Of a DNA stretch of 64,000 bases, positions 10,751 to 20,317 are shown piece after piece (within the stretch, counting starts at the first letter, position 1; every line of letters starts with the position of its first letter). A model generated the notes under the pieces. That model made no database searches and was not told where the DNA came from. It was given only the letters and a program-made list of their open reading frames with translations. Source of the DNA: Pachyseris speciosa (lineage: Eukaryota; Cnidaria; Anthozoa; Scleractinia; Pachyseridae); contig JAEMWC010000077.1 of assembly GCA_016490735.1 (NCBI GenBank), forward strand, positions 502,501-566,500, written 5' to 3'. The position numbers were made by a program, and so were the translations under genes.

Positions 10751-13700
10751 CTAGTTTGCTTTGACTATCTCTTCTACTTCAATCAACTCCTTCAGATATA
10801 GTTTCTTGAACGCTTCATTCTGTTCCAAAACGTGACGCAAAATGGTGGCAGGGCAGGTCTTGGCCTGTCTTTCCATACAGGTGATGTAGTCTTCATCCTC
10901 CTTTGCGTGCAACGGCTCCTTGTTACTGGGCACTGAATACTTGTGATAATTTTTAATCAAGCATTTTTTCAGGGCATCCCCAGCACACTTCACGTAGGGA
11001 TAATTCTCTGCCGAGAGATATACATGTTACAGATCCATTTTCAATTACGGATCAAAGCGAGGTCTAGAGACACAAACAGCATCATAAACAGATTAGAACT
11101 CGAAGTAATTACAAGTATAAAAAATAAGCAGCATCCTGCGCGGAAAAACACATGCAAGAAAGTGCCAAGTGGTCCCGGTTTGTTTGTTAGAGCGGTTTTC
11201 AGTTGATTATCGTGAGACCAAGGGTGCTTACCATTTGTCAGAAAAATCCGGAAATTTCTGTTTGAAGTCAAATGGCAAGGTAATTTTCCTGAAAATCTTT
11301 TCGGAAATTGTGACAACCTCCAGAGGTAGTCCTCTTTTTTCATTCGGAACGGAATTTCGGAAAATGGCTTACCATTTGAGCGAATCGTTCCTTTCCAGGT
11401 CTTTTTGCGCTAGAACGAGTGAGTGCGCATCACGGAACGCCTTACAGTAAATGGTAAGCGCCAATCCCATCCGGTTGGTCGTTAAATTCGGAAAACCGCT
11501 TGCCACTATTTAACGGTCATTCCATCCGGATTTTTCTGACAAATGGTTAGCACCCCAACCAAAGCAATTACCTGAGCCCTCACAACAGAGACACAGGGCG
11601 CAATGAGCCAATCAGAATTCAAAGCAATTACACATAACCGACGCAAAGCGCGGGGAAATGTGTGCGAGCAAGCTAAGTCACGATTAGTTTTGGTTTTGCT
11701 TCTCATTGGTTGATCATGAGAAAGTGGCGCGAGTTTTCCTGGTCAATAACAGTGCGAAGCAACTCAAAACCAAAACAAACTTAAATCACTTTCGATGGTC
11801 CTGACTGAAAACCGCCCTGGAGGGCTTTTCAATTGAGCGTCTTCAACCCAAAACCAAAGATATAACTATAACCAATATTTACATTTACAACAAATTGACG
11901 CAGCCTGTGCAAAAAGACAAGTCAAGTTTGGAGCAATTACATCGCGGGAAAATGCATACAAGCAAGTCATGATTATTTTTCGTTTAACTTCTCCCTGGCT
12001 GCGAAATAGGCGCGAATTTTGTCAACCAATCAAAGACCGTAGCAATGTAAAACGAAGGCAAATGTGAATTACTTTCCACACTAATTAAAACCTGCTTCAT
12101 AAAGCCCTGGCCAAACGGGAAATATTTGGTGACCAAACATCAAAAACCAGTGTTTGGCGTCCAAACATGTTGATGTTTCAATCCCAGGCCAAATGGGTAT
12201 CAAACATGCTTAAACATGATCAAACACGCCCGATCAAACCAAAGACCAAACAAGGTGCCCAACCCGGGCTGTGTGTGTGTGGGACCATTTTGGTCTGAAA
12301 TAGGGTAAAAAAGTATGGTTTGTGCACTCTAGTCTTGAAGTGGATATGTTTTTTCGAAGAGGCTATTTCTTCATCATTAGGCGGTAAGACCATCAACAAA
12401 AGCCCTTCCTTTTCTGCCTTTTAATTGTTTTTACGCCAACCATGTACGTGAAATAGATCTGAAATATGGTATCGAAGTTTTGGTCAGGTCTGAAATAGGA
12501 TAGGGACTAAACTAAACATTTCCGGGGCTTAAGTAGCACAAACACGAGGTCAAACAGTATTTTTTGGTCGCACAGTCAAGTGTTTCAAAACAAGCATCGC
12601 TTAATCTTAATTTCATGTTTTGGTAAAGTACTCTGGTGATTTTTCGTTTATTTCAGGGCAATTTCGAATTGCATAAAGAAGTAGCTTTTCGATGCGATCT
12701 TACTTCAATTTCATAGCGAGAAAGAAGTTTTAAACGTACGGTCAAGAACGATGCCCAGAGAAGTAAGGTGGATTTCAAGCACATGTCACAGTTCAGAAGA
12801 CAATCACATGGTTCCTTAAACATCGGCTAGAGATATGTTGCTTTCGGCTGTTTATCAGAGGAACTCTTTCCACCATTTATAAAAGAAGCAGTGGTTGCAT
12901 TGTTCTTGTTAAGCCCTGGCCAAACGGGAAATGTTTGGTGACTAAACATCTATGATGAAACATAACTGGTGCCCAAACATGTTGATGTTTGAACGGCCTT
13001 GGCCAAACGGTTAAGAAAAAGAACTAAACAAGGTGACCGAACGGTAAAATGCTTGGTCACCAACTGATGTTTGGAAACCAAACATTTCCCGTTTAGCTTT
13101 ATAAGTTAGCTATTGCACACTAGTACCTTTATTCAAAGCGAAGTGCACTTGATATCACAGAAACTGGCTGGGTAAATGTCATTCATCTGTGAGGATGTGG
13201 CCTAATTTTACTGCATTATCCTACCTTTTTAGTTTTTTAGATTTTTTTTAAAGCAATTGTGCACGAACAAAAAAATGCGCCGTCAATTTTAAAGAAGTAA
13301 TAATTGCTAGCCAATGAAGGATTGTGGGATTGTTTGGAGCGATTGTGTCTCCTGAGTCACGTGTCCCCCTGGACAATCCCACAATCGCTTGCTGGGCCAC
13401 TCAGTCCCAGTCTTTCCAAAGTGAGCTATTACTTAAGGCCACACACGTTTGTGCACAAAAACACTTCGCCATCTGTTTATTCGTCCTGGGTTTCTCCTGC
13501 TTACTAAAAAATAATAAATTCTTACCAATGTTGGGCAATCCATTTTCCTCCATGATACCTACGAAACAAAATGAAGGTTTAACTAACTTTCATGATTCAA
13601 GATGTAGCTACATGTGTTTTTGGAAGCTTCAAGTAAAGCAATAAACGAATCTAGAAGGGAGGGCTGGGAGGAAAATTCTTTATTTTGTTTAAGTAAACCA

Positions 13701-16243
13701 ATATGGCTGCTGGTCATGAGAGAAAACACTCTTTATTCCAGCTTAAGAACACTACTTACAATTACTAACTTCACTTACATTACGATACTTACTGGCAATG
13801 TGATACTTGGACTACTTTGAATATAGTACAAATACAAAGTTTATTGACACTCCCTAAAGAGGGCTTTTCAGTGACAATGGTCTAAAAATTACAAAATTAC
13901 AATATTAACAATGTGTAGTACTTGTACTAACGATACTTACACTACTTACACGTGCTCAGCTACTTGCAGTTTGGTCCTTACTTACACAGCTTATATTCAA
14001 ATCTTCATTCTTTAAAGGGAACCTCCAAAACAAATTGACGCTAAATTGTAGGTAATAATTACTAGATTTCAAATTTTGTTTAAAACGTGGATATAACATT
14101 TAAGTTTACAAAAAATGGGTATCATCATCTCCCATTTTCGCTGTTAAGTTTCATGGGCGCGGCCATTTTGGATTTGATGACGCGTGACGGTTGCCCTATT
14201 GTTTAACACAAAGGATTTTCTGCTTCATTTGCTTCCTGACAATAGCTGTATCACGCGTCATTAAATTCAAAATGGCAGCGCCCATGAAACCTAACAGCGA
14301 AAATAGGCGATGATGATGTCCATTTTTTGAACACTTAAATGTTATATTCACGTTTTAAAACAAAATTTGAAATCTAGTAATTATTTCCATCAATTCATCG
14401 TGAACTTGTTGTAAGAGTGGAGGTTCCCTTTAATCCGTACTTCAAATATATGATTTTCATATATTCATTCTCACATTTTCATCAATCACGGGTATATTAC
14501 GAACCAACAAAATGACCAACTCCCAGATGGCTTGTTAGCTCAGTTGGTAGAGCGCTGCACCGGTATCGCAGTGGTCATGGGGTCGAATCCCGTACAAGCC
14601 TGAATTTTTTTAAGGCTTTGTTGTACTGCTACTACTACTTTAGTATTGTTTATTGCGATGATAACTCACATCTTCATTCCTACTTTGTATAGCTACTTAC
14701 AGTACAACACTGTAATTACGAAAGAGTGTGGCGGAAGCCTCTTTTCTGTCATTCTTTTAGTTTCAATCTGGTGTTTTCCCATGAAGTTGTTAAAATAAAA
14801 AATTTTGTTCTTGCGTATATTGTAACGCCCTACGTGATTTGACTGTGATTTCCTTCAGCTTGCGATAGGCTAAACCTGGACACAAGTTCGTGTGCTTTAA
14901 CAGGACGATGTATTGGTACATCATAGCAGCATAGAAGAAAAAGACTTTTGGAACTGGGGGTGGTGTTGTGTTAATAATGGTTGCCACGCACGATCCGAAT
15001 TCCTGTAAAGAATTGAAGGAAACAAGTTTAAAACACGAGGCGTTTCTAAAACTAGGACTTGATACAGGGGCACCCAACGAGCCAAATCAACCAAAAGCTG
15101 CAGAAAGGCATTTTTAAGTACCTTATGGTGTTTGAAGTCTCTTTAAAGTGATGTTTTCACAAACTAGAAGAAGTTGATCTGTTCGGATTCCCTAGCTGAA
15201 GTTTTAATTGTCCGAAAATGTTAGGGAACAAAATTCTCGAATAAGATTAGATTTAGTTAAACATCTTATAATAAAAATAAGCGAAAGAAGTTTTACACAA
15301 CGTTTCGATGACTCCATGTCATCATTTTCAAGTGAACAGAGAATAAAATTTACAACATAATATATACCGCGCAATTTTATTCTCTGTTCACTTGAAAATG
15401 ATGACATGGAGTCATCGAAACGTTGTGTAAAACTTCTTTCGCTTATTTTTATTATAAGATGTTTAACAAAATTCTCCTTTGAGAAAATGCAAGCTGAAAT
15501 GAACTTTCCACGAACTTTCTAGAGAAATGTTTTCTTTCCGAAACTGCTAGCTGACGTTTTTGACTGTCAGAAACAGCAATTACGACCTTTCCGAAAACCT
15601 CAGGGGCTATGATTTCCCAATTGCGAATCTTTTAGGCCACGTTTTAGTTCCGAAAATCCGAGTGCACTCTTTAATCGACGCCGAATTTCCTAGGCGAATT
15701 ACCCTCCACCGAACAGATATCTACCGAAATTTGTCATTGGGTGCCCCAGTTGATAAAACACGGATTGCGAATTTATTGAACGGCTTCAAAAGCATTTCTG
15801 TACATCTTTCCATTCTTACGCTGATAGTTAGATTTGGGTTATTTTGGACTGGAAAATTAGCCCGTTCCACGCGTTCAGGTTGCAGAGAGCGGTCAATAAC
15901 GCCTGGAACAGTCTACTGGAAAATTGAAACTAATATATTTAGCCATCTCTACATCAGATATAACGATATTCGTTAAACATTTATTTGTTTTGTATTTTCG
16001 TCATGAATTATTAATAAGTTTTGAATTTACCTTGTTAAGTGTACACCAATGTTTTACGGCATCCGGGTCCAAGCATTCCCAACTGAGGTTTCCCCTCCTT
16101 GGTCCCTTTGAGGGCAATTCGGCGTTGTTAACGGTTTTGTAGCAAGCCAAGAGTGTTTCAAGCTGCCGCAGCTTGGCATTCATCAAAACCTCGCTTGCAA
16201 CAGAATTAGCAGCAACGATAATGCAGATCATCCTTGAGAACAT
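10751..16243 (-). CDS. Secreted multi-cysteine protein, copy A (four exons, complete)
   Basis: Exons on the minus strand: 16243-16031, 15002-14834, 13558-13526 and 11007-10751, giving 223 residues. Every intron has GT-AG ends. Intron 1 is phase 0; introns 2 and 3 are phase 1; exon 3 is only 33 nt. The first 18 or so residues (MFSRMICIIVAANSVASEV) look like a signal peptide. The start was chosen because this Met is shared by all copies, unlike the upstream Met. Cysteines outside the leader: ACYK, WEC (extra, absent from copy B), WC, GSC, LCP, and KCAG, KKC, TCM, TCP in exon 4. Exon 2 has a proline-rich PPPVPK followed by a hydrophobic run (VFFFYAAMMYQYIVLL); exon 4 ends in an acidic helix-like tail. 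The exon 2 donor is C|GTAGGG, weaker than copy B's G|GTAGGT, and turns a junction Gly into Arg. Function is unknown. The splice model is mine and rests on agreement between copies. Confidence 0.72.
11190..11817. mobile_element. MITE with GAGCGGTTTTCA ends, host to a second MITE
   Basis: The left end GAGCGGTTTTCAGTTGA is preceded by TA, and the right end reads TGAAAACCGCCC. Inside are several CCAATCAG-type segments. The same family occurs intact at 46922-47203, and a related half-copy begins at 11826. It lies in intron 3 of copy A, as do the elements at 11222 and 12102-13100. Confidence 0.65.
11222..11555. mobile_element. Harbinger-like MITE nested in the previous one
   Basis: Terminal inverted repeats of about 31 bp: left GGGTGCTTACCATTTGTCAG, right its inverse ending in GGTTAGCACCC. 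CAA flanks both ends, which would fit a 3-bp target duplication. GGG...CCC ends with a 3-bp duplication suggest a PIF/Harbinger-type origin. Confidence 0.65.
12102..13100. mobile_element. Repeats with AAGCCCTGGCCAAACGGGAAAT ends
   Basis: The motif AAGCCCTGGCCAAACGGG starts at 12102 and again at 12911. Its inverse (AAACATTTCCCGTTTAGCTTT) ends at 13100. The segment 12911-13100 forms a compact element with inverted ends. Words such as CCAAACATGTTGATGTTT are repeated many times. About 12280-12900 holds nothing recognisable. Confidence 0.5.
14012..14433. mobile_element. Long-TIR MITE flanked by TTAA, in intron 2 of copy A
   Basis: Starts TTAAAGGGAACCTCC and ends GGAGGTTCCCTTTAA. The arms stay inversely similar for roughly 180 bp each, for example TAATTACTAGATTTCAAATTTTG on the left and its inverse on the right (words of under 20 bases match exactly). 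TTAA flanks suggest a Kolobok- or piggyBac-mobilised element. Confidence 0.7.
14529..14640 (+). mobile_element. SINE head resembling a threonine tRNA
   Basis: Bases 14529-14600 fold as a tRNA: acceptor GGCTTGT pairs with ACAAGCC, the D arm is GCTCAGTTGGTAGAGC, and the T arm reads GGGGTCGAATCCC. The anticodon loop CCGGTAT would give GGT, but base 33 is C instead of U and the anticodon stem has an A-C mismatch. The tail TGAATTTTTTTAAGGCTT matches the SINEs at 19.6-20.0 kb, so I call it a SINE, not a tRNA gene. Confidence 0.65.
15065..15749. mobile_element. hAT-like MITE in intron 1 of copy A, absent from copy C
   Basis: Left end CAGGGGCACCCAACG, right end CATTGGGTGCCCCAG. TTGATA lies directly outside both ends, and copy C has a single TTGATA at the empty site (near 40-46), so the duplication is about 6-8 bp. 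The end sequence and duplication length suit a hAT element. A foldback element (15239-15464) is nested in it. The open frame at 15560-15976 is not conserved. Confidence 0.65.
15239..15464. repeat. Perfect 94-bp inverted repeat (foldback) with 12-bp flanking repeat
   Basis: Arms 15257-15350 and 15373-15466 are exact inverse copies around a 22-base loop. AACAAAATTCTC occurs at 15227-15238 and again at 15465-15476, overlapping the last two arm bases, like a target duplication. Each arm carries GATGACATGGAGTCATC followed by GAAACGTT, a small hairpin plus GAAA box seen also near PLE ends. Confidence 0.8.
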
Positions 16244-16285
16244 GGTTGACTCGAGTCTCTGAAGAATTGACACAACAAACCACAT

Positions 16286-18913
16286 TACAGCTTCAGCCCA
16301 TCAGAAGGTCTATTCCGGGAATGTGGGGGAAGGGTGAGGGTTAAGGGGGGAGGGATGGGGGTGAGGGGGTGAGGTTACATTGACCTCGTTGTAGGGCGAG
16401 TGAGTGTGTAATTATTTTCCTACCACATGCCTCCCAGTTGCCTCAGTAGCAGAACATTGCAGGCCTCAAGATAAGGGAGTTTATTTAGTTGAGGATTATA
16501 TTTTATCACGCAGAGATTCCGGCAAATTTTGAACGGCCTTGCTTACCGCTGATCTCCAATAACTATTTGATGTTTTTGTTGAAAATGTTTTGTAGGGTGA
16601 AGTATTGCTATGTTACACATTACCGAGCGAGGGAGAAAGGTCACGTAGTATTTAAGCGAAATAGTCTGTATATGAATTTTTATAATTTTATAAACTAATA
16701 CCCCAGTAAGACAAACAACGAAAGAATCCCTCTTGTTATAGATTCTTTTAATCCTTTCTTGCAATAGAAAAATTTGGATCTTCCTGTCCGCTTGCATTAA
16801 TTTTAACCGTAGACTGTTAATACGTAACGAGATTTCCCTTTTAAAATTTAACCAAGGTTTTCATCTTGTGTGTGACAATCTTTCTAAGAATTCAAAGGAA
16901 AACTGTAACCTCTAGGTAATCAAACTTTAACTGAGAACGGATGGCCAAAAATCTTTGTAAAATATCTTTATTCATTACTTTGTTAAAATGGAATACATTG
17001 TATGCCAACTCTTACGTTGGCAATTGTCGTGGTGCTTTGAAAAACCTTGGTAATAAAATTACTGAAAATGTTGGTTATTTTTATATTCTATAAAGGATCT
17101 CATCAAAGCTGTATTTGTACAGCGTTCAAGGCGGGAAACACAGTAAAGAAATCCTTGATAACTGCTAGCTGAATTTATACTTAATTGTTACTTCACCTGG
17201 ACTCCGCAACTCCAGAGAATTAAGAATACAAATACCCGATCGGTAGCGTATGCACAGCCAGCCAAGAAGATAAACACTGATCAGGTACATAAATGCCTCA
17301 TATTTCAAGCTTGTTAAGCTGTCAATTATTTCTTGACGTCGTAAACTGTCAATTGCACAAAAACACTTCAATGCAACGGAGCAAAGCCACGCATTCACTC
17401 TGCTGAAACCAACAGGCAAAAACAACTACCCGTGAGAACTTTCAGCTTTTTGTCACCTTACTGAAAATAATTTGCAGCCTTATAAGCACCCCTGGCTGAA
17501 GCTCAGCGAAAGCTGGTCACAATTAGCATTCCTAAACTTATGTTGGATATTTGTTTGCTATTGTTTTCATTATCATAACTAAAGACGTAATCCCGGTCTT
17601 GGCGCACTCAAATTAAGGCATGTATTCTTTGATTGCACCTGATGTAACGGCGGCCATGTTAGTGCAACAAACAATAGCAAAAAAAGTCTTACTCTAAAAA
17701 GTTTTACTCTATTTTTATGCAAACCTTGAGCTGCATTTTTCTATTGTTTTGGCACCAACATGGCCATCTTATCACGTGAGTACAATCAAACAATAGTTAA
17801 ATTGGTTTGGTAAAAAAAAAGTTGGCAAAAAAAACAACAACAAACAAACAAAAACCAAAAAACAACAACAAAAACGAACAAAAAACTGAACCAAACAAAA
17901 ACAGTTTGCATTGCATTGTCTCGGAGATGTAATCTTTATTGATACAAACTTTTTTCTTTTCATAATGGGTTGACTAGCACGTATGGTTCGTCAGTTCCCT
18001 TCTAGTCTTCCCCACTGCCTTGTTATGTACTTAGATTTTTTTATTAATGTGATTATTGTAATATTGTATATCTCTTTCTTTTTTCTTGTAATTGCAGTGA
18101 AAATTGAATAAATTAAAATTAAAAATTAAATTTATTCATACCGTAATTATTCAGTAGTGTTAATAACATGGGTTGAAGCCTTGATGTTGGTTCATAACAC
18201 GCTCAAATTAAAGTAGAAAGTTGGAGTTCTGCGAGTCGTTTCGCTCGAATAACTAAACAGGCTCCATCCATTGTTAAATTGTTTTCTCACGAAATAATAT
18301 AATATTCCAAAAAAAATAATATTCAACTGGCTACGAATTTGCTTCCTTTGCCGGCGGCACTTTTGGACTAACAATTTCTAGATCGCTGAAAGATAACCAA
18401 TTAAATATTGTGTGGAAGCTTGGTTGGGTTGAATCAAGCGTGTGATCAAACCATTTTTAAGGGCCAGACAAGGTACAACCTAAATACCATAACACTTTAT
18501 ATCTATCTTTTTGTCTAAGCACACTTATATATTTAAAATACACGTTTTTTTCTTTTTTTAAATGCCGCCCAGTAGTATTTAAATTGCCCGTTGGGGGGAA
18601 TCTCTCTTCCTCATAAGCTTTGTTTCTCGGAGATTTCCCCGCCACAGTCACTCCTTCCAAGTTGTATGTTCACTTTAAATTTAATATTAATTAGCTATTT
18701 ATTATCTTTTCTATTCTATTTGTAATTTATCCTGTGTGGCAAGATAATAAAAAATAAGGTAAAAAAAATCATCATCAAACTAAGTCAGAGGCGCCATGAA
18801 CATAGAGTGATATTCTCTCGACCGTTCACTAGCGGATTGCAATTGAAAAGTAGGGAAAGGTAGGGAAATTTGAAGCGAAGGTCAGGGTATTTTGTCAAAT
18901 CGTTCACACGTGA
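16286..18913. repeat. Upstream block of copy A, collinear with 502-3068
   Basis: It shares order and sequence with the copy C block. Two inserts are specific to it: about 17945-18127, which resembles a LINE 3' end with an A/T-rich tail, and about 18445-18775, unclassified, ending in AATAAAAAATAAGG. It should include copy A's promoter. No other gene was seen. Confidence 0.7.
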
Positions 18914-18973
18914 TCTGTCTGATGATTGGTCTTGATACATGAGCTTTCTAGTTGTAGAGTTTATGAACGAAAC

Positions 18974-19192
18974 TTAGTTTTCGAAGAGATATTTCTTCAG
19001 TCCCTGTTGGTTAAGTCTTCGGCACTTCAGCCAAAATTTCAATTGTGGAATTGTCCACTTACTTATATCCTCTCTGGCTCTAACTGAAAAGCATGGGATA
19101 TATGCTGGTGAAAGATTTACCGCTAATAAAGCCTCGCTGATCTCAGCGCTTTCCTCCATGACTTTTGAGTAGCCCTTAGGCCTCGCTTCCAC
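18974..19192 (-). other. Fragment with a SAP-like motif
   Basis: The 72-residue frame ends KWTIPQLKFWLKCRRLNQQG and LKKYLFEN, which resembles SAP-type helix-loop-helix modules found at the start of SWIM/YqaJ proteins of DNA transposons (compare the segment at 48060-48180). It lacks anything else recognisable and is probably transposon debris. Confidence 0.3.
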
Positions 19193-19584
19193 GCAACTTC
19201 TGGGCTTCGGCTGAATCGGTGTATGGCGGGAAGTTCAACGGGCGTATGGAAAAGCCGGAAAGCCGTAAAACAGCAATTCAGAATACCGGAATGCCGGAAA
19301 GTGCCGGAAAACCGGATAGTGCCAACCAGAGAAGGAAAATTATATATTAAGCAAAATAGCATATTAAAAGTAGCCGTCTAAAGTGAACAATTTAATAGCA
19401 CTGTTAAAGGACAAAGAGGATAAAACGCGTTTAGAGATTACAACTGGGACTCAGTGTAATGCAAGCGTAAAGTGCCTTTTTGTTGACCGTTATATTAAAG
19501 TCAAAAAAGAAAACGTCTGGTTACATGTCTGGGTTACTTGAAGTGCCTGCCATTCCCAATCGTTAAATCGGGGTTTTGCTCTAT

Positions 19585-19780
19585 ACATCGCGAGGTCACG
19601 GGTTCAAACCCCGTTGAAGTCCTGAATTCTTTTAAGGCTTCTTTTCGCAATTGCATAAATTGCGTTCACAACTGCGAGGATCATTCTTCATTTGATTTCA
19701 TTTCCGCAGTTCATATATGATTCATTTCTCATATCATTCACACTCATTTCTTTCACGGGAACATATGAACCCACAATTGA
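19585..19780 (+). mobile_element. 5'-truncated SINE, same family as 19799
   Basis: It begins at the B-box half (CGAGGTCACGGGTTCAAACC), then shares TTGCGTTCACAACTGCGAGG and CAGTTCATATATGATTCATT with the next copy. The A-box half is missing. Confidence 0.7.
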
Positions 19781-19783
19781 CCT

Positions 19784-19798
<15 letters not shown>

Positions 19799-19824
<26 letters not shown>

Positions 19825-19998
19825 ATCGCACCGGTATTCGCGAGGTCACGGGTTCAAACCCCGTTGAAGTCCAGAATTCTTTTCAGGCTTCTTTTAGCAA
19901 TTGCACTGATAAATTGCGTTCACAACTGCGAGGATCATTCTTCATTTGATTTCATTTCCGCAGTTCATATATGATTCATTTCATATATCATTCGCACA
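19799..19998 (+). mobile_element. tRNA-derived SINE (threonine-like head)
   Basis: GGCTTCATAGCTCAGTTGG starts the head, with GGGTTCAAACCCC as B box and TGAAGTC closing the acceptor. An extra base in the anticodon stem rules out a working tRNA. The body continues as in the copy at 19585. The remaining gap to 20317 has only short AT-rich sequence and 3' sequence shared with copy A. Confidence 0.75.
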
Positions 19999-20317
19999 TT
20001 TTACTGTAACATTGACGGGGCTGAAAAATGTTAATCGTTATGTCGGGGATATCGTCATCGTTATACCGGGGTTCCACTGTAATTTAGTTTCATGAAGGTC
20101 GCACACCCAGCACTGCAGTTCCCGAAGTTTTTATTACTCAATTTTTGTTTGAAAGGCGGGGAAACAATTTAATTTGATAATGGACGCATCTATTTACATA
20201 TCAGCTATCGCTGTCCTGATTACCCAGCAACCTCATTTTGCAGTAAAATTAAGTCAAACCACAACATATATCGCATGCTCGCAAGCTCCGAAAAACGCAT
20301 GTTTTAACTGGCCCTAG

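Noticed and set aside
14529..14600. Possible tRNA-Thr gene
   Set aside because: It folds well, but position 33 is C, the anticodon stem has a mismatch and a SINE tail follows. Two related SINEs lie at 19.6-20.0 kb.
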